Of a DNA stretch of 64,000 nt, positions 18,030 to 26,876 are shown piece after piece (position 1 is the first letter of the stretch; the number at the start of each line of letters is the position of its first letter). Below the pieces are notes generated by a model. It made no database searches, was not told where the DNA came from, and saw nothing but the letters and a program-made list of their open reading frames with translations. The stretch lies in NCBI RefSeq assembly GCF_036381655.1, contig NZ_DASVCJ010000040.1, positions 62,001-126,000 of the forward strand, given 5' to 3'. The DNA is from Ferrovibrio sp036381655 (lineage in GTDB: Bacteria; Pseudomonadota; Alphaproteobacteria; Ferrovibrionales; Ferrovibrionaceae). A program made the translations under genes and the position numbers.

Positions 18030-18320
18030 GCAGGCGCTCCATCGCGAGTGCATTCACGGAACAGGTTGGAAGGCCGGGTTGACATTGAACACTGCAGCGG
18101 CGCAGATGTTCCGCGCCGCAATACCGCTCTCGCCGCATCGCCGCGATGCGCCGCCGCTCAACCCAGTGGTATGAAACGCCGGCTGCATCGCTTTGTTCCA
18201 GGATGGCACCGGCAAAATATTTTTCGCGGAAAGCGGCATTAACGGCATTGCAGTCCCGTTTTCGCCGCCTAGCTCATGTCTCATATCCACGCCTCTCTCA
18301 TGCAGGAGGGATATGTCGTC

Positions 18321-19010
18321 ATGGCTGCGATCCTTGCCCGCTGTCCTGCCCTTTGCCGCATCGGCGCGATGGCGGCGGCATTGGCGGCCTTCGCCTATGC
18401 CCTGCCGGCGGCGGCGCAGCAGGGCGGCAATGACGGCTGGAGAGCCGAGCGGCTCGGCTCCGGCTGGTATGGCGTGCTGAGCGGCGCCTGGCTGTTCCCG
18501 CGCGATGTCGACGGCAATGCCGACGGCCAGAGCGTCACCGTGGAAAGCAGCGACGGCTTTGTCCTCTATGGCGGCGCCGGCTATCGCTTCAGCAACAATT
18601 TCCGCCTGGAAGGCGAGCTCAGCTACGGCAGCCACGATTACGATTCGATTTCGATCGGCGGCGCATCGAGGGGCCTCGGCGGCGATCGCGATCTCTATGC
18701 CCTGACGGCGGCGATCTATTACGACATCGATACCGGCACGGTGCTGACGCCCTATCTGGGCGCCGGCGGCGGCCTGCTGTATCAGAATAGCGGCCGGCCG
18801 GCGGCGACGGCGAATGGCGCGACGGTGCCCGGCGGCGACAATTCCACCGACCTGACCGCCTTCGGCGAGGTCGGGCTCAGCTACAAGCTGAGCCAGCGCT
18901 TCGACCTGGTGCCGTCCTACCGCTATCAGTGGATCAACGACAACCATGCCGGCCTGGACGACAGCGACATGCATGTCCTGCGGCTCGGCCTGCGCTACTG
19001 GTTCGATTGA
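18321..19010 (+). CDS. Outer-membrane beta-barrel protein
   Basis: A 229-residue protein with a signal peptide ending AYALPAAAQQ (cleavage near residue 34). The mature part alternates hydrophobic and polar residues in about eight strands (SGWYGVLSGAWLFPRD, FVLYGGAGYRFSNNFRLEGELSY, LYALTAAIYYDI, TPYLGAGGGLLYQN, AFGEVGLSYKL) and ends LRLGLRYWFD, with the terminal aromatic needed for outer-membrane assembly. This matches the OmpA/Omp25-like eight-stranded barrel family. The ATG at 18321 was chosen because AGGAGGG lies 10 bases upstream. Role is probably structural or porin-like. Confidence 0.88.
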   Translation: MAAILARCPALCRIGAMAAALAAFAYALPAAAQQGGNDGWRAERLGSGWYGVLSGAWLFPRDVDGNADGQSVTVESSDGFVLYGGAGYRFSNNFRLEGELSYGSHDYDSISIGGASRGLGGDRDLYALTAAIYYDIDTGTVLTPYLGAGGGLLYQNSGRPAATANGATVPGGDNSTDLTAFGEVGLSYKLSQRFDLVPSYRYQWINDNHAGLDDSDMHVLRLGLRYWFD

Positions 19011-19059
19011 GCATCAAAGCATCGCGGCCCGCGCCGGCGGCCGTCCGCGCCTTTGCGTT

Positions 19060-19452
19060 TCAGGCATCCCCGCTCAGATCATCGAGGATCGGGCAATCCG
19101 GCCGCGCATCGCCGTGGCAGGCTTCGGCGAGATGCTGCAGGCTGCGCCGCATCGCCTGCAGCTCGGCGATCTTGCGGCCCAGTTCGTCGATATGCTTGAG
19201 CGCGATGGCCTTGACCGCCTGCGAGGAGCGCGTGCGGTCGCGCCACAGCCCGAGCAGGGCGCGGATATCCTCCAGCGAGAAGCCGAGATCGCGGGCGCGG
19301 CGGATGAAGCGCAGCATATGCACCTCCTGCTCGCCGTAGCGGCGATAGCCGCTGGCGCTGCGCCCGGCCGCCGGCATCAGGCCGATGCTTTCGTAATAGC
19401 GGATCATCTTGGCGGTGACGCCGGAGGCTTCGCTGGCCTGGCCGATATTCAT
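19060..19452 (-). CDS. cueR: Copper-responsive MerR-family regulator CueR
   Basis: A 130-residue MerR-family activator. The N-terminal winged helix (MNIGQASEASGVTAKMIRYYESIGLMPAAGR) and dimerisation helix are followed by a C-terminal metal loop CHGDARPDC, whose two Cys residues match the Cu(I) ligands Cys112 and Cys120 of CueR. In CueR these residues bind monovalent copper, silver or gold and trigger promoter unwinding. It is 22 bases downstream of copA on the same strand, so it is transcribed from the copA promoter and probably autoregulates. The ATG at 19452 has a GGAGGGAG ribosome-binding site. Confidence 0.95.
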   Translation of the reverse strand: MNIGQASEASGVTAKMIRYYESIGLMPAAGRSASGYRRYGEQEVHMLRFIRRARDLGFSLEDIRALLGLWRDRTRSSQAVKAIALKHIDELGRKIAELQAMRRSLQHLAEACHGDARPDCPILDDLSGDA

Positions 19453-19474
19453 AATCGCTCCCTCCTCCGCAGCG

Positions 19475-21973
19475 TCATGCCGGGCGCCAGCGCTTGAGCA
19501 GCAGGGCATTGGTCAGCACGGATACCGAACTGAGCGCCATCGCCGCGCCGGCAAAGACCGGATTGAGCAGACCGAAGGCGGCGAGCGGGATGCCGACCAG
19601 ATTGTAGATGAAGGCCCAGAACAGATTCTGCTTGATCTTGGCATCCGTCGCCCGCGCCAGGGCGATGGCCGCCGCCACCAATCCGGGATCGCCGCGCATC
19701 AGGGTCAGCTCCGCGGTCTGCATGGCGACATCCGTGCCGGTGCCCATCGCGATGCCGATATCGGCCGCCGCCAGGGCCGGCGCATCGTTGACGCCGTCGC
19801 CGACCATGGCGATGCGCCCGCCCGTTTCCCGGCGCAGCCGGGCGATCAGCGCCGCCTTGTCCTGCGGCAGGATTTCGGCCTCGACCCGATCGATGCCGAG
19901 CCGCCGCGCGATCGCCGCCGCCGCGCCCCGGGCATCGCCCGACAGCATGGCGGTGCGGATGCCCATCGCCTTGAGCCGGGCGATGGCGGCGGCAGCGGTC
20001 GCCTTCGGCTCGTCGCCGAACGCGATCAGGCCGAGCAGGCGCGGGCCAGGATTCGATCCGGAATGCTGTCCCGGCGCGCTTTGCGCCAGATACGAGATCG
20101 TGCGGCCCTGCGCCGCCAGGGCGGCGGCGCGGTCCTGCAGCGGCGCAAGATCGACGCCATGCTCCTGCATGAGACGGGCATTGCCGAGCAGCAGCGGCCG
20201 GCCGTCGACGATGCCGGATACCCCTCTGCCGGGCAGGTCGCGAAAATCCCGCAGGCTGCCCAGCGGACCATGGGACGCGGCATGCATCGATGCGCGCTCG
20301 CGCAGCGCCTGGGCCAGCGGATGCTGCGAGCCGGCCTGCAGCGCGGCCGCCGCCTGCAGCAGCGCCGTCTCCGTGCCGACCTGCACGACGATATCGGTGA
20401 CCGCCGGCCGCCCCTCGGTCAGCGTGCCGGTCTTGTCGAACGCCACCAGGCTGACCGCGCGCGCCGCCTCCAGCGCGTCGGCGTCCTTGATCAGGATGCC
20501 GTGGCGCGCCGCCAGCCCGGTGCCGACCGTCAAGGCGGCCGGCGTCGCCAGGCCGAGCGCGCAGGGGCAGGCGATGACCAGCACGGCAATGGCGTGCACC
20601 GCCGCCGTCTCGATCACGCCGCCGCCCAGCGTCAGGGTCAGCGCGAAGGTGAGCAGCGCGATCAGCGCGACGACGGGGACGAAGACGGCGCTGATCCGGT
20701 CGACCAGCTTCTGGATCGGCGGCTTGCTCGCCTGCGCGGTCTCCACCAGGCGGATGATGCGCGCCAGCATCGTCTCGCCGCCGCTGGCGGTGATGCGCGC
20801 GACGATCAGGCCGTCGCGGTTGATCGTGCCGGCATGCGCGGCGTCGCCGCGCAGCTTTTCGACCGGCAGGCTTTCGCCGGTCAGCATCGATTCGTCGACG
20901 CTGCCATGGCCTTCGACGATCTCGCCGTCGGCGGCGAAAGCCTCGCCGGCGCGCACGACCAGAAGATCGCCCGGCTGCAGCATCGCGCTCGGCACCGTTT
21001 CCTCGCGGCCGTCGGGCAGGCGCCGCCGCGCCGTCGCCGGCTTGAGCTGCATCAGCGCGCGCAGGGCCGCGACGGTCTGGCCCTTGGCGCGCGCTTCGAG
21101 CCATCTGCCGAGCCGCACGAAGGCGATCACCGCCACAGAGGCCTCGTAATAGAACTGCGGCGCCGCCGCGCCGGCGGCGAACAGGTTCCAGGTGCTCAGG
21201 CCCCAGGCGGCAGAGGTGCCGAGCGCCACGAGCAGATCCATGTTGCCGCTGCCGGCGCGCAGCGCCTTCCAGCCGCTGCGGTAAAAGCGCCAGCCGAGCA
21301 GGGCCTGCACAGGCGTGGCGATCAGGAATTGCAGCCAGCCCGGCGGCATGAGCTGATGCCAGCCAGCCAGCTCGAAGCCCATGCCGGCCAGCAGCGGCAG
21401 GCTCAAGGCCAGCGCCAGCAGGGCCAGGTTGCGTTCGCGCGCGATCAGGCGGGCTGCTGCATCGGCGCGCCGATCGAGCGATGAAGCAGCCTCGTCAAAA
21501 GGGCGGGCGTCATAGCCGGCCCTGTTCACTGCGGCGAGCAGCGCCGCCATATCGACCAGGCCGCGCGGGGCGGTGACCGCTGCCTGCCCGGCGGCGAGAT
21601 TGACGCTGGCGGCCTGCACGCCGGGGACGGCCAGCAGGGCCTTTTCGACATGGGCGACGCAGGAGGCGCAGGTCATGCCGCCGATCCTGAGCGGCAGATG
21701 CTCGCGCGGCACGCCATAGCCGGCCGCCTCGATGGCGGCGACGAGCGGCGCGACGGGGGCGGCGGGGGCGGTCAGATCGACATGGACGCTCTCGCTGGCG
21801 AGATTGACCCGCACGGCGGCGACCTCCGGCAGGGTGGCCAGGGCCTTCTCGATCCGGCCGGCGCAGGAGGCGCAGCTCATGCCCTGCACCGGCAGGTCAT
21901 AGGCGGCGCCGCTGGCGGCCGCCAGGGCGGGGGCGGGGGCAGCGGCGGGGACGGAAACAGGGTTCACGGACAT
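19475..21973 (-). CDS. copA: Copper-exporting P1B-type ATPase CopA
   Basis: An 832-residue P-type ATPase. Two N-terminal metal-binding domains carry CASC motifs (GMSCASCAGRIEKAL at about residue 32 and GMTCASCVAHVEKAL at about 98). Membrane helices follow, with the transport motif ACPCALGLATP at about residue 470, the phosphorylation motif DKTGTLTEG at about 512, and the hinge motif MVGDGVNDAPALAAADIGIAMG near the C-terminus. It pumps Cu(I) from cytoplasm to periplasm. The first gene of a copA-cueR operon, preceded by a CueR-type promoter. Confidence 0.97.
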   Translation of the reverse strand: MSVNPVSVPAAAPAPALAAASGAAYDLPVQGMSCASCAGRIEKALATLPEVAAVRVNLASESVHVDLTAPAAPVAPLVAAIEAAGYGVPREHLPLRIGGMTCASCVAHVEKALLAVPGVQAASVNLAAGQAAVTAPRGLVDMAALLAAVNRAGYDARPFDEAASSLDRRADAAARLIARERNLALLALALSLPLLAGMGFELAGWHQLMPPGWLQFLIATPVQALLGWRFYRSGWKALRAGSGNMDLLVALGTSAAWGLSTWNLFAAGAAAPQFYYEASVAVIAFVRLGRWLEARAKGQTVAALRALMQLKPATARRRLPDGREETVPSAMLQPGDLLVVRAGEAFAADGEIVEGHGSVDESMLTGESLPVEKLRGDAAHAGTINRDGLIVARITASGGETMLARIIRLVETAQASKPPIQKLVDRISAVFVPVVALIALLTFALTLTLGGGVIETAAVHAIAVLVIACPCALGLATPAALTVGTGLAARHGILIKDADALEAARAVSLVAFDKTGTLTEGRPAVTDIVVQVGTETALLQAAAALQAGSQHPLAQALRERASMHAASHGPLGSLRDFRDLPGRGVSGIVDGRPLLLGNARLMQEHGVDLAPLQDRAAALAAQGRTISYLAQSAPGQHSGSNPGPRLLGLIAFGDEPKATAAAAIARLKAMGIRTAMLSGDARGAAAAIARRLGIDRVEAEILPQDKAALIARLRRETGGRIAMVGDGVNDAPALAAADIGIAMGTGTDVAMQTAELTLMRGDPGLVAAAIALARATDAKIKQNLFWAFIYNLVGIPLAAFGLLNPVFAGAAMALSSVSVLTNALLLKRWRPA

Positions 21974-22004
21974 GCAGGAACTCCGGATGGCAACGCTGCC
22001 CCAT

Positions 22005-22035
22005 CAGATAAGGCTTCCCATCATGGGAAGGTCAA
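22005..22035 (-). promoter_or_regulatory. CueR-type copA promoter with 19-bp spacer
   Basis: On the minus strand -35 TTGACC (22030-22035) and -10 TATCTG (22005-22010) are separated by 19 bases, the over-long spacer diagnostic of MerR-family promoters. The spacer contains the dyad CTTCCCAT-G-ATGGGAAG (about 22014-22030), the CueR operator pattern. Transcription would start about 25 bases before the copA ATG at 21973. Confidence 0.88.
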
Positions 22036-22152
22036 GGCGCGGATCTGAAATACCGTCGCTGACTGTGATATGAATTTGCAAATTCAATGAATTCAATACG
22101 GTAACCAAATCATAAGCTCTTTTTTACGCCGGCCTCCGCTATCATAGCGGGT

Positions 22153-22734
22153 ATGAGCTTTGTGGCCACTTTACCGGCTCCGCTGACGGCGGACAGCCGC
22201 CGCTTTTTTGCCGCCTGGCATAGCTGGCGGCACGGCAACCTGCTGCCCGAGCGGCGCGATCTCGACACCAAGTCGCTCGGCGACCTGCTGCCGCGCTGCC
22301 TGTTTCTGGAAATCCGCGGCCGCGAGAACATCTATATCTGGTTCGCCGGCAGCAAGGTGCGGGAGATGCTCGGCACCGAGCTGTCCGGGCGCAACTATCT
22401 CGATCTGACCACGCCGGAGAACCGCCAGCGCCGCGCCGCGCTGCTGTTCGCCGAAGCCGCCCAGCCCTGCGCCGCGGTGATCTATTACTGGCTGCGCGAC
22501 GGCGGCCATGGCGTGATGCCGGTCGAACTGGTATCGGCGCCGATGCTGGCCGACGATGCCATGCAGGCCAGCCTGATCCTCGCCTGCGCCACGCCGCTGA
22601 TGCAGGCCGAGCAGGCGATCGTCGCGGCGCCGCAATCCTATGCCGAAGGAGAGGGCCTGCGCTTCATCGATATCGGCGCCGGCACGCCGCCGCTGACCGG
22701 CAGCCTGCTGCTGCCGTCGCAGCAGGTGCAGTAG
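22153..22734 (+). CDS. PAS_5-family protein, paralogue 1
   Basis: A 193-residue protein of the PAS_5 type common in alphaproteobacteria. It starts with a helix FFAAWHSWRHGNLLPERRDLD, continues with strand-rich segments (CLFLEIRGRENIYIWFAGSKVREMLGTELSGRNYLDL) and ends with RFIDIGAGTPP. There is no output domain. Such proteins resemble ligand-sensing PAS folds, but functions are unknown. The gene diverges from copA and is followed 6 bases later by a paralogue sharing the FxAWHxWR and FxDIGAG landmarks. Confidence 0.85.
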   Translation: MSFVATLPAPLTADSRRFFAAWHSWRHGNLLPERRDLDTKSLGDLLPRCLFLEIRGRENIYIWFAGSKVREMLGTELSGRNYLDLTTPENRQRRAALLFAEAAQPCAAVIYYWLRDGGHGVMPVELVSAPMLADDAMQASLILACATPLMQAEQAIVAAPQSYAEGEGLRFIDIGAGTPPLTGSLLLPSQQVQ

Positions 22735-22740
22735 CGCGGC

Positions 22741-23382
22741 ATGGCGAAAAGCGGCATTGAACCCATGAGCCTGTTGCGGCCGCTTCCTCTCCTGCCGGCG
22801 GCTCTCGCGCCGGCTATGCCGGCTGCCGGGACTGCGCCGGCTGCACCGGGCGGCTTCACGGCCGAGAGCGAGAAATTCCTCGCCGCCTGGCATGGCTGGC
22901 GCGGCCCGGCCCCGCATACGGCATTGCTGCCGCGGCGCGCGCAGGTGGATCTGGTCTCGATCTGCCGCCTGATGCCGCAGCTTGCGGTGCTGGAAGTGCG
23001 TGGTCCCGACAAGGCCGTGTTCCGCCTGGCGGGCACCGAGATCGAAAGCCAGTTCGGCGCGCCGCTCACCGGCTGCAACGCCGTCAAGCTCGCACCGCCG
23101 GAACAGCAGCTCCAGCGCGGCAGGCGGCTGTGGCAGATGGTGCAGCAGCCCTGCGCCGCCGTGCTGCGCCTGACCGTCGAGCATCTGTCCGGCCGGCATG
23201 ACGATGTCGAGATCGCCGCCGCGCCGGTTCTGCCCGACGAGGCGGGCGCGCCGGTGCAGGTTTTCGCCGTCCTCAGCCGTCTGCCGCGGCAGCGCTGGGG
23301 CGAAAGCGACCCGATCACGCGCAATATGACCAGGAATCTGCGTTTTCTCGATATCGGCGCCGGCCTGCCTGCCAAAATCTGA
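22741..23382 (+). CDS. PAS_5-family protein, paralogue 2
   Basis: A 213-residue protein with an Ala/Pro-rich N-terminal extension of about 38 residues, then the same fold as the preceding gene: FLAAWHGWRGPAPHTALLPRR, LAVLEVRGPDKAVFRLAGTEIESQFGAPLTG, QQPCAAVLRL and RFLDIGAGLPA. Both products share the QPCAAV stretch. The pair clearly arose by tandem duplication and then diverged strongly. A start at the internal ATG (MSLLRPL, 24 bases in) is possible. It precedes a response regulator gene. Confidence 0.83.
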   Translation: MAKSGIEPMSLLRPLPLLPAALAPAMPAAGTAPAAPGGFTAESEKFLAAWHGWRGPAPHTALLPRRAQVDLVSICRLMPQLAVLEVRGPDKAVFRLAGTEIESQFGAPLTGCNAVKLAPPEQQLQRGRRLWQMVQQPCAAVLRLTVEHLSGRHDDVEIAAAPVLPDEAGAPVQVFAVLSRLPRQRWGESDPITRNMTRNLRFLDIGAGLPAKI

Positions 23383-23392
23383 TCCCGCCGCT

Positions 23393-24238
23393 TTGATCGA
23401 TACGTCGCCCAGTTGTAACTGCTTGGCGACTTACGGGTTTTTCGCTAGCTTAAGGGCGAGTGAAACGCGGCCGCTTCGGCCCAGAGAAGGGGGAGACGAC
23501 GCTCTGGCTTCTATCCGACAGCCTTCGGCGCAGCGCTGCATACTTCTGATAGAAGATTCCCAGCCGGTTCGCGCCGCCCTCCGCGCCGCCCTCGAAGCGG
23601 CGGAATATGCGGTGCGCGAGGCGATCGGCGGCAAGGACGGCGTCGAGCAGGTTGGCGGCGCCGATTTGATTCTCCTCGATCTCGGCCTGCCGGACATCAC
23701 CGGCTTCGATGTTCTCGAACAGCTTCGTGACGGACCGCATGCCGCCAAGCCGGTGATCATCCTGTCCGGCCGCGACGAAGTGGACGCGAAAATCCGCGCG
23801 CTCGATCTGGGCGCCGACGATTACGTCACCAAGCCCTTCGATCCCGGCGAATTGCTGGCGCGGGTGCGGGCGGCCTTCCGCCGCATGGAGGAGAATGCCA
23901 GCGCCAGCGCAGCCGGCATCGTCAAGGTCGGCCCGTTCGAGATCGACGTCACCACCGGCGACACCCGGCGCGAAGACCGGCCGGTGCGGCTGTCGCCGAT
24001 GGAGGCGCGGTTCGTCAAGCTGCTGGCGCAGCGCAGCGGCCAGCCGGTCGGCACGCGGCAACTGACCGAAACGCTCTGGGGCTTCGACAATGCCGAGCAG
24101 CGCCAGGCGCTGCGCGTGCTGGCCCGCAAGGTCCGCTGCAAGCTGGAAAAAGATCCGGACGAGCCGCGTTTCCTGCTGACCGAACCAAGGCTCGGCTATC
24201 GCCTGGTCGATCCGGAATTCTCCGCCGCCGGGCACTGA
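23393..24238 (+). CDS. OmpR-type response regulator (start uncertain)
   Basis: A receiver domain (CILLIEDSQPVRAAL, phosphoacceptor Asp in LILLDLGLPD, Lys in YVTKPFDPGEL) is joined to a winged-helix DNA-binding domain (VGPFEIDVTTGDTRREDRPVRLSPMEARFVKLLAQRSGQPVGTRQL ... RLGYRLVDPE). No ATG or GTG exists in frame before the receiver. TTG codons at 23393 or 23423, or CTG at 23504 after GGGGGAGACGAC, are the only options; the coordinate given is the longest. No histidine kinase is adjacent, so it is an orphan regulator, perhaps linked to the two PAS_5 genes upstream. Confidence 0.85.
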   Translation: MIDTSPSCNCLATYGFFASLRASETRPLRPREGGDDALASIRQPSAQRCILLIEDSQPVRAALRAALEAAEYAVREAIGGKDGVEQVGGADLILLDLGLPDITGFDVLEQLRDGPHAAKPVIILSGRDEVDAKIRALDLGADDYVTKPFDPGELLARVRAAFRRMEENASASAAGIVKVGPFEIDVTTGDTRREDRPVRLSPMEARFVKLLAQRSGQPVGTRQLTETLWGFDNAEQRQALRVLARKVRCKLEKDPDEPRFLLTEPRLGYRLVDPEFSAAGH

Positions 24239-24259
24239 CCCGCTATCTGCCACGCCGCT

Positions 24260-24469
24260 TCAGACCGGCCCGTCGCCGTTCAGAAACATCGGATCGATCT
24301 CGCAGGACGTCCAGGCCGGCGGCGCGTCCTTTCTCGGGCCCGCGGCGGCAAGATTGTCATTCGCCGCCGCCATGATGCGCAAAAGGCTATGCAGCACATA
24401 CGCCGCAGTGGCGGCATCGCCGGGACCGGAGGAAGCGCAGATCCTTTGCAGGTCGATCGTCATCGGCAT
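24260..24469 (-). CDS. Small hypothetical protein (69 aa)
   Basis: A 69-residue product beginning MPMTIDLQRICASSGPGDAATAAYVLHSLLRIMAAANDN. An excellent GAGGAGGAGAG ribosome-binding site precedes the ATG. A helical N-terminal half and a Pro-rich tail are visible, with no signal or membrane segment. It is convergent with the response regulator gene. I do not recognise the family; the ribosome-binding site is the main support. Confidence 0.55.
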   Translation of the reverse strand: MPMTIDLQRICASSGPGDAATAAYVLHSLLRIMAAANDNLAAAGPRKDAPPAWTSCEIDPMFLNGDGPV

Positions 24470-24710
24470 GCTCGTCTCTCCTCCTCGCTGTCAGCTTGCT
24501 GACCGGGCATTGCAAGGGTCGCATCGATGATGGCCGCGGCGCTGCGAATGTCGATTGAATGCGGTTTGCCGCCGCGGCAAATGATTTTGCGCCGCCGGAC
24601 AGCCTTGCACGTCCCTGCACTGTGATTTGAAAAGTAATGCAGATGTCACGGGGGTTTTGCTAAAATCCTTGCCGGAATCACGGATCGGGCCAGCACGGAT
24701 CGGGACAGCG

Positions 24711-25691
24711 ATGCGTCCGCACCAGGCAGTGAAATTCGCGCCCGATGGCGCGCCGTCGGGGCCGCGCGGCAAGCGCCGGCTGCCGCCCTTGGTGGCGTTG
24801 CGCACCTTCGAAGTGGTGGCCCGGCATCTCAGCCTGATCCGCGCCGCCGACGAGCTTTGCGTCACGCCGGCCGCCGTCAGCCACCAGATCCGCACCCTGG
24901 AGGCGCATCTGGGCCTGCAGCTTTTCCAGCGTTCGGGGCGCAACATCACGCTTACCGAAGCCGGCCAGGCCTGCCTGCCCGGCATCCGCGGCGGCTTCGA
25001 GATGTTCGCCGACGCCATCGCCCAACTGGAAACCTTGAGCGAAGGCGGCGTGCTGACGGTCAGCGTCGCGCCATCCTTCGCGGTCAAATGGCTGGTGCCG
25101 CGGCTGGGCCGCTTCCAGCAGAGCCATCCCAATATCGACGTGCGGGTGGCGGCGTCGAACCAGCTTGCCAATTTCGTCAGCGACAATGTCGATATCGCGA
25201 TCCGCTACGGCAAAGGCCATTACGCGGATGTCGCCGTCGAGCGGCTGCTGCCGGAGACGGTGTTTCCGGTCTGCAGCCCGATGCTGCTCGAACGGCACCG
25301 GCTCAAGACGCCGAAGGATCTTGCCGCCGTCACCCTGCTGCATGACGACAGCCCGGACGACGACCATTCCTGCCCGAGCTGGCAGGCATGGCTGCAGGCG
25401 GCGGGCGTCGAGGCGGCCGAGGTCAATCGCGGCCTGCGGTTCACCCAGTCGAGCCTCGTGCTGGACGCGGCCATTCACGGCAAGGGCGTGGCGCTCGCCA
25501 AGGCCGTTCTGGCGCAGGCCGATATCGCGGCCGGCCGGCTGGTGCGGCTGTTCCGCAAGGAGACGCCGCTGGATTACGGCTATTTCATCGTCGCGCCGCC
25601 GCGCAAGCTGAGCCTGCCCAAGGTGGCCGCCTTCGCGGCCTGGCTGCGCGCCGAGGCCATGCCGGCCCGCGCGGCCGACAAGACGGCCTGA
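24711..25691 (+). CDS. LysR-family regulator, GcvA-like
   Basis: A 326-residue LysR-type regulator. The DNA-binding domain (LPPLVALRTFEVVARHLSLIRAADELCVTPAAVSHQIRTLEAHLGLQLFQRSGR) and effector domain with GVLTVSVAPSFAVKWLVPRLGRF and VDIAIRYGKGHYADV fit the GcvA subgroup, which often controls neighbouring metabolic or resistance genes. ATG 24711 was chosen as it starts shortly before the helix-turn-helix. The sulfate transporter operon lies 140 bases downstream in the same direction; control of that operon is possible but GcvA-type regulators more often act divergently. Confidence 0.9.
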   Translation: MRPHQAVKFAPDGAPSGPRGKRRLPPLVALRTFEVVARHLSLIRAADELCVTPAAVSHQIRTLEAHLGLQLFQRSGRNITLTEAGQACLPGIRGGFEMFADAIAQLETLSEGGVLTVSVAPSFAVKWLVPRLGRFQQSHPNIDVRVAASNQLANFVSDNVDIAIRYGKGHYADVAVERLLPETVFPVCSPMLLERHRLKTPKDLAAVTLLHDDSPDDDHSCPSWQAWLQAAGVEAAEVNRGLRFTQSSLVLDAAIHGKGVALAKAVLAQADIAAGRLVRLFRKETPLDYGYFIVAPPRKLSLPKVAAFAAWLRAEAMPARAADKTA

Positions 25692-25713
25692 CATATCAAA
25701 AGCTTGCCGCAAA

Positions 25714-25760
25714 GGGCGGAAATTTTGCCCGCAATCCAGCTTGCCGGAGCGGCAAATTCC
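25714..25760. repeat. Imperfect inverted repeat upstream of sbp
   Basis: The arms GGAAATTTTGCC (about 25720-25731) and GGCAAATTCC (about 25752-25761) are nearly complementary with a 20-base loop. They lie between the LysR gene and sbp, in the position of a promoter or operator for the sulfate transporter. No CysB-type or riboswitch match was recognised. Confidence 0.4.
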
Positions 25761-25831
25761 TTTCAATTGTCCCCATCGGCCCGGTTATCCAGACTTGTCC
25801 TGGCGATGCCCATCCCTGCCAAGAGGCCGAC

Positions 25832-26857
25832 ATGCTGAGACAGACATTCCGCCCGACCCGGCGCCAAATGCTGGCCGCCGCCGCCCTGGCGGCTTCTGCA
25901 TGCGCCGGACCGGCCGAGGCCGCCGGCAAGCAGTTGCTCAACGTCTCCTATGATCCGACGCGGGAATTGTATCAGGACTACAATGCCGCCTTCGAAAAAT
26001 TCTGGGCGGCGCAGACGGGCAAAAAGGCGACGATCCGGCAGAGCCATGGCGGCTCGGGCAAGCAGGCGCGCTCGGTGATCGACGGCCTGGCCGCCGACGT
26101 GGTTACGCTGGCGCTGGCCTACGACATCGATGCCATCGCCGGGCGCGGCCTGATCGCCGCCGACTGGCAGAAGCGCCTGCCGGACAATTCCGCGCCCTAT
26201 ACCTCGACCATCGTCTTCCTGGTGCGCAAGGGCAATCCGAAAGGCATCAAGGACTGGCCGGACCTGATCAAGCCGGATGTGCAGGTGATCACGCCGAATC
26301 CGAAAACCTCGGGCGGCGCGCGCTGGAACTATCTGGCCGCCTGGGGCTATGCCGAGCGCAAAGCCGGCGGCGCGGCCGAGGCGCGCAAATTCGTCCAGCA
26401 GCTCTACAAAAATGTGCCGGTGCTCGACACCGGCGCGCGCGGCGCCACCATCACCTTCGTGCAGCGCGGCATCGGCGACGTCTTCCTGAGCTGGGAGAAC
26501 GAGGCCTTTCTCGCCATCAACGAACTGGGCAAGGACAAGTTCGAGATCGTCGTGCCCAGCGTGTCGATCCTGGCCGAGCCGCCGGTCGCGGTGGTCGACA
26601 AGGTGGTCGACCGCCACAAAACCCGCGCACTCGCCGAGGCCTATGTGAAGCACCTCTACAGCAAGGAGGGCCAGGAGATCGCGGCCAGGCACTATTACCG
26701 CCCGCGCGATCCGGAGATCGCCGCGAAATACGCCGGGACCTTCCCGCAGGTGAAACTGTTCACGGTCGACGAGCAGTTCGGCGGCTGGGCCGGCGCGCAG
26801 AAAACGCATTTCGCCGATGGCGGAATCTTCGATCAGATCTACAAGCCCTCCAATTGA
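25832..26857 (+). CDS. sbp: Sulfate-binding protein of the ABC sulfate transporter
   Basis: A 341-residue periplasmic protein with a twin-Arg-like signal region (RPTRRQMLAAAALAASACAGPAEAAG). Landmarks LLNVSYDPTRELYQDYN, QSHGGSGKQARSVIDGL, PNPKTSGGARWNYLAAWG and GDVFLSWENEA are those of the sulfate/thiosulfate-binding family Sbp/CysP. It binds sulfate in the periplasm and delivers it to CysTW. First gene of a four-gene operon with cysT, cysW and cysA. The ATG at 25832 starts the signal; the much longer open frame upstream is spurious. Confidence 0.95.
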   Translation: MLRQTFRPTRRQMLAAAALAASACAGPAEAAGKQLLNVSYDPTRELYQDYNAAFEKFWAAQTGKKATIRQSHGGSGKQARSVIDGLAADVVTLALAYDIDAIAGRGLIAADWQKRLPDNSAPYTSTIVFLVRKGNPKGIKDWPDLIKPDVQVITPNPKTSGGARWNYLAAWGYAERKAGGAAEARKFVQQLYKNVPVLDTGARGATITFVQRGIGDVFLSWENEAFLAINELGKDKFEIVVPSVSILAEPPVAVVDKVVDRHKTRALAEAYVKHLYSKEGQEIAARHYYRPRDPEIAAKYAGTFPQVKLFTVDEQFGGWAGAQKTHFADGGIFDQIYKPSN

Positions 26858-26876
26858 CGAAAGGGCGCCGCGCGAC

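Noticed and set aside
19409..21484. Plus-strand 691-aa frame over copA
   Set aside because: Antisense of copA, which has complete P-type ATPase motifs.
25692..25831. Possible SAM-II riboswitch before the sulfate transporter
   Set aside because: The conserved pseudoknot sequence was not found; only an imperfect inverted repeat is present.
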